Part shown: piece after piece, positions 63,301-64,000 of the stretch
Layout of the letters: the number at the start of each line of letters is the position of its first letter
Numbering within the stretch: position 1 is the first letter of the stretch
Origin: Streptomyces antimycoticus
GTDB taxonomy: Bacteria; Actinomycetota; Actinomycetes; Streptomycetales; Streptomycetaceae
Assembly: GCF_005405925.1 (NCBI RefSeq)
Contig: NZ_BJHV01000001.1
Location: 1,116,001 to 1,180,000, forward strand
Reading direction: 5' to 3'
DNA length: 64,000 nt
Notes under the pieces: model-generated
Databases searched by the model: none
The model's input: the letters and a program-made list of their open reading frames with translations, nothing else
What the model was told of the DNA's origin: nothing
Position numbers and translations under genes: made by a program

Positions 63301-64000
63301 ACCGCTCCACCTGAGCCCGCACCGCGGCCTCGCTCTGACCGGACACCACCCACGGCACAGCGGGCAGCCCCACACGCTCGTCCTCAGCCGCCTCCACCGC
63401 CACAGGCGCCTGCTCCACGATCACATGGGCATTCGTCCCACTCACCCCGAACGCCGACACACCCACCCGACGCGGCCGATCCACATCCGGCCACACCACG
63501 GACTCGGTCAGCAACTCCACCTCACCAGCCGACCAATCCACATGCGGCGACGGCTCATCCACATGCAACGTCCGCGGCAACACCCCATACCGCAACGCCA
63601 TCACCATCTTGATCACACCAGCCACACCAGCCGCAGCCTGCGTATGACCGATATTCGACTTCACCGAACCCAACCACAACGGCCGACCCGGATCCCGATC
63701 CTGACCGTAGGCGGCCAACAACGCCTGCGCCTCGATCGGATCACCCAGCGTCGTACCCGTACCGTGCGCCTCCACCGCATCCACATCCCGAGCAGCAAGC
63801 CCGGCACTCGCCAGCGCCTGCCGGATCACCCGCTGCTGCGACGGACCATTCGGCGCCGTCAACCCATTCGACGCACCATCCTGATTCACCGCCGAACCCC
63901 GCACCACCGCCAACACCCGATGCCCATTGCGCTCAGCATCGGACAACCGCTCCACCACCAGCATCCCCACGCCCTCGCCCCAGCCGGTGCCGTCCGCCGC
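56939..64000 (-). CDS. Giant modular type I polyketide synthase, preceding part (modules A and B), open at right edge
   Basis: About 2,350 residues in one frame entering from the right edge within a KS and running to the C5 run at 56939-56943, where one C is missing. The near-identical paralogous block in module E has C6 at 43568-43573, and inserting one C rejoins this frame to the downstream 8,500-residue frame. The combined protein from 64000 to 31419 is 10,860 residues without its N-terminus. Contents: second half of a KS, AT, KR, ACP (module A) and KS, AT, most of KR (module B). No N-terminal docking helix or loading module is visible, so the gene continues to the right. Confidence 0.93.
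60330..64000 (-). other. PKS module A: (KS)-AT(malonyl)-KR(A-type)-ACP, N-terminus off window
   Basis: KS second half about 63420-64000 (contains the EAHGTGT and [11 protein letters not shown] histidine motifs). AT about 62140-63145 with GHSIGE (62842-62859) and HAFH (62550-62566), the malonyl signature. An FWDAVERGD dimerisation element precedes the KR. KR core about 60720-61395: TGGTGALG present, no [17 protein letters not shown] with the Trp that marks A-type ketoreductases. ACP about 60360-60590 with EIGFDSLTA. Adds a malonate unit and reduces the incoming ketone to an A-type hydroxyl. Confidence 0.85.

Overview
The window is high-GC actinobacterial DNA and almost certainly Streptomyces. 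Supporting signs are strong G/C bias at third codon positions, many paired TetR/MarR/LysR/MerR regulators, Tat and Sec secreted plant-polymer hydrolases, rare in-frame TTA (bldA-type) codons, and a very large modular type I polyketide synthase (PKS). I see no rRNA, tRNA, CRISPR array, insertion sequence or replication origin.

Layout. 1-1.9 kb: the start of a Baeyer-Villiger monooxygenase (runs off the left edge), divergent from a TetR regulator with tandem operator-like repeats between them. 2-5.6 kb: a trihaem-type succinate dehydrogenase operon sdhC-sdhA-sdhB behind a LysR-type box, closed by a strong hairpin; sdhA carries a one-base frameshift. 5.6-8 kb: an SRPBCC protein, then a MarR/FAD-monooxygenase divergent pair with two operators. 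8-16.2 kb: a plant cell-wall degradation region (PL1 pectate lyase and GH43 enzyme sharing a LacI-type operator, then a GH127 beta-L-arabinofuranosidase with a ricin-type domain). It is interrupted by a convergent metzincin protease / I36-type inhibitor pair and a methyltransferase with a 16-bp minisatellite in its upstream region. 16.3-20.6 kb: a decayed oxidoreductase fragment, a TetR-MFS efflux operon with a perfect 22-bp operator, and a MerR plus NAD-dependent epimerase/reductase pair. 20.8-26.7 kb: a nucleotidyltransferase, a two-component system with a repeat-expanded kinase tail, a membrane protein, an EamA exporter/LysR divergent pair and a MarR gene. 26.9-30 kb: a frameshifted MFS pump with a Shine-Dalgarno-sequestering hairpin, an F420/FMN-type oxidase, an internally deleted YcnI-like protein and an Ala/Lys-rich protein.

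30.1-64 kb (minus strand): the left end of a polyketide cluster, a P450 and one giant PKS polypeptide read from the right edge leftward. After correcting a single missing C at 56939-56943, one reading frame spans 31419 to beyond 64000 (at least 10,860 residues). It holds part of one module (A) and six complete modules (B-G). Five are KR-only (A-E), F has a full DH-ER-KR loop, and G has decayed DH and KR. AT motifs predict malonate in A, B, D, E and G and methylmalonate in C and F. The chain leaves G as a beta-keto thioester. The protein ends in a C-terminal docking segment, not a thioesterase, so at least one further PKS subunit must lie outside the window.

Four genes (sdhA, FAD monooxygenase, MFS pump, PKS) each break by exactly one missing G or C, three of them in homopolymer runs. 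I regard these as probable assembly errors and annotate the genes through them.
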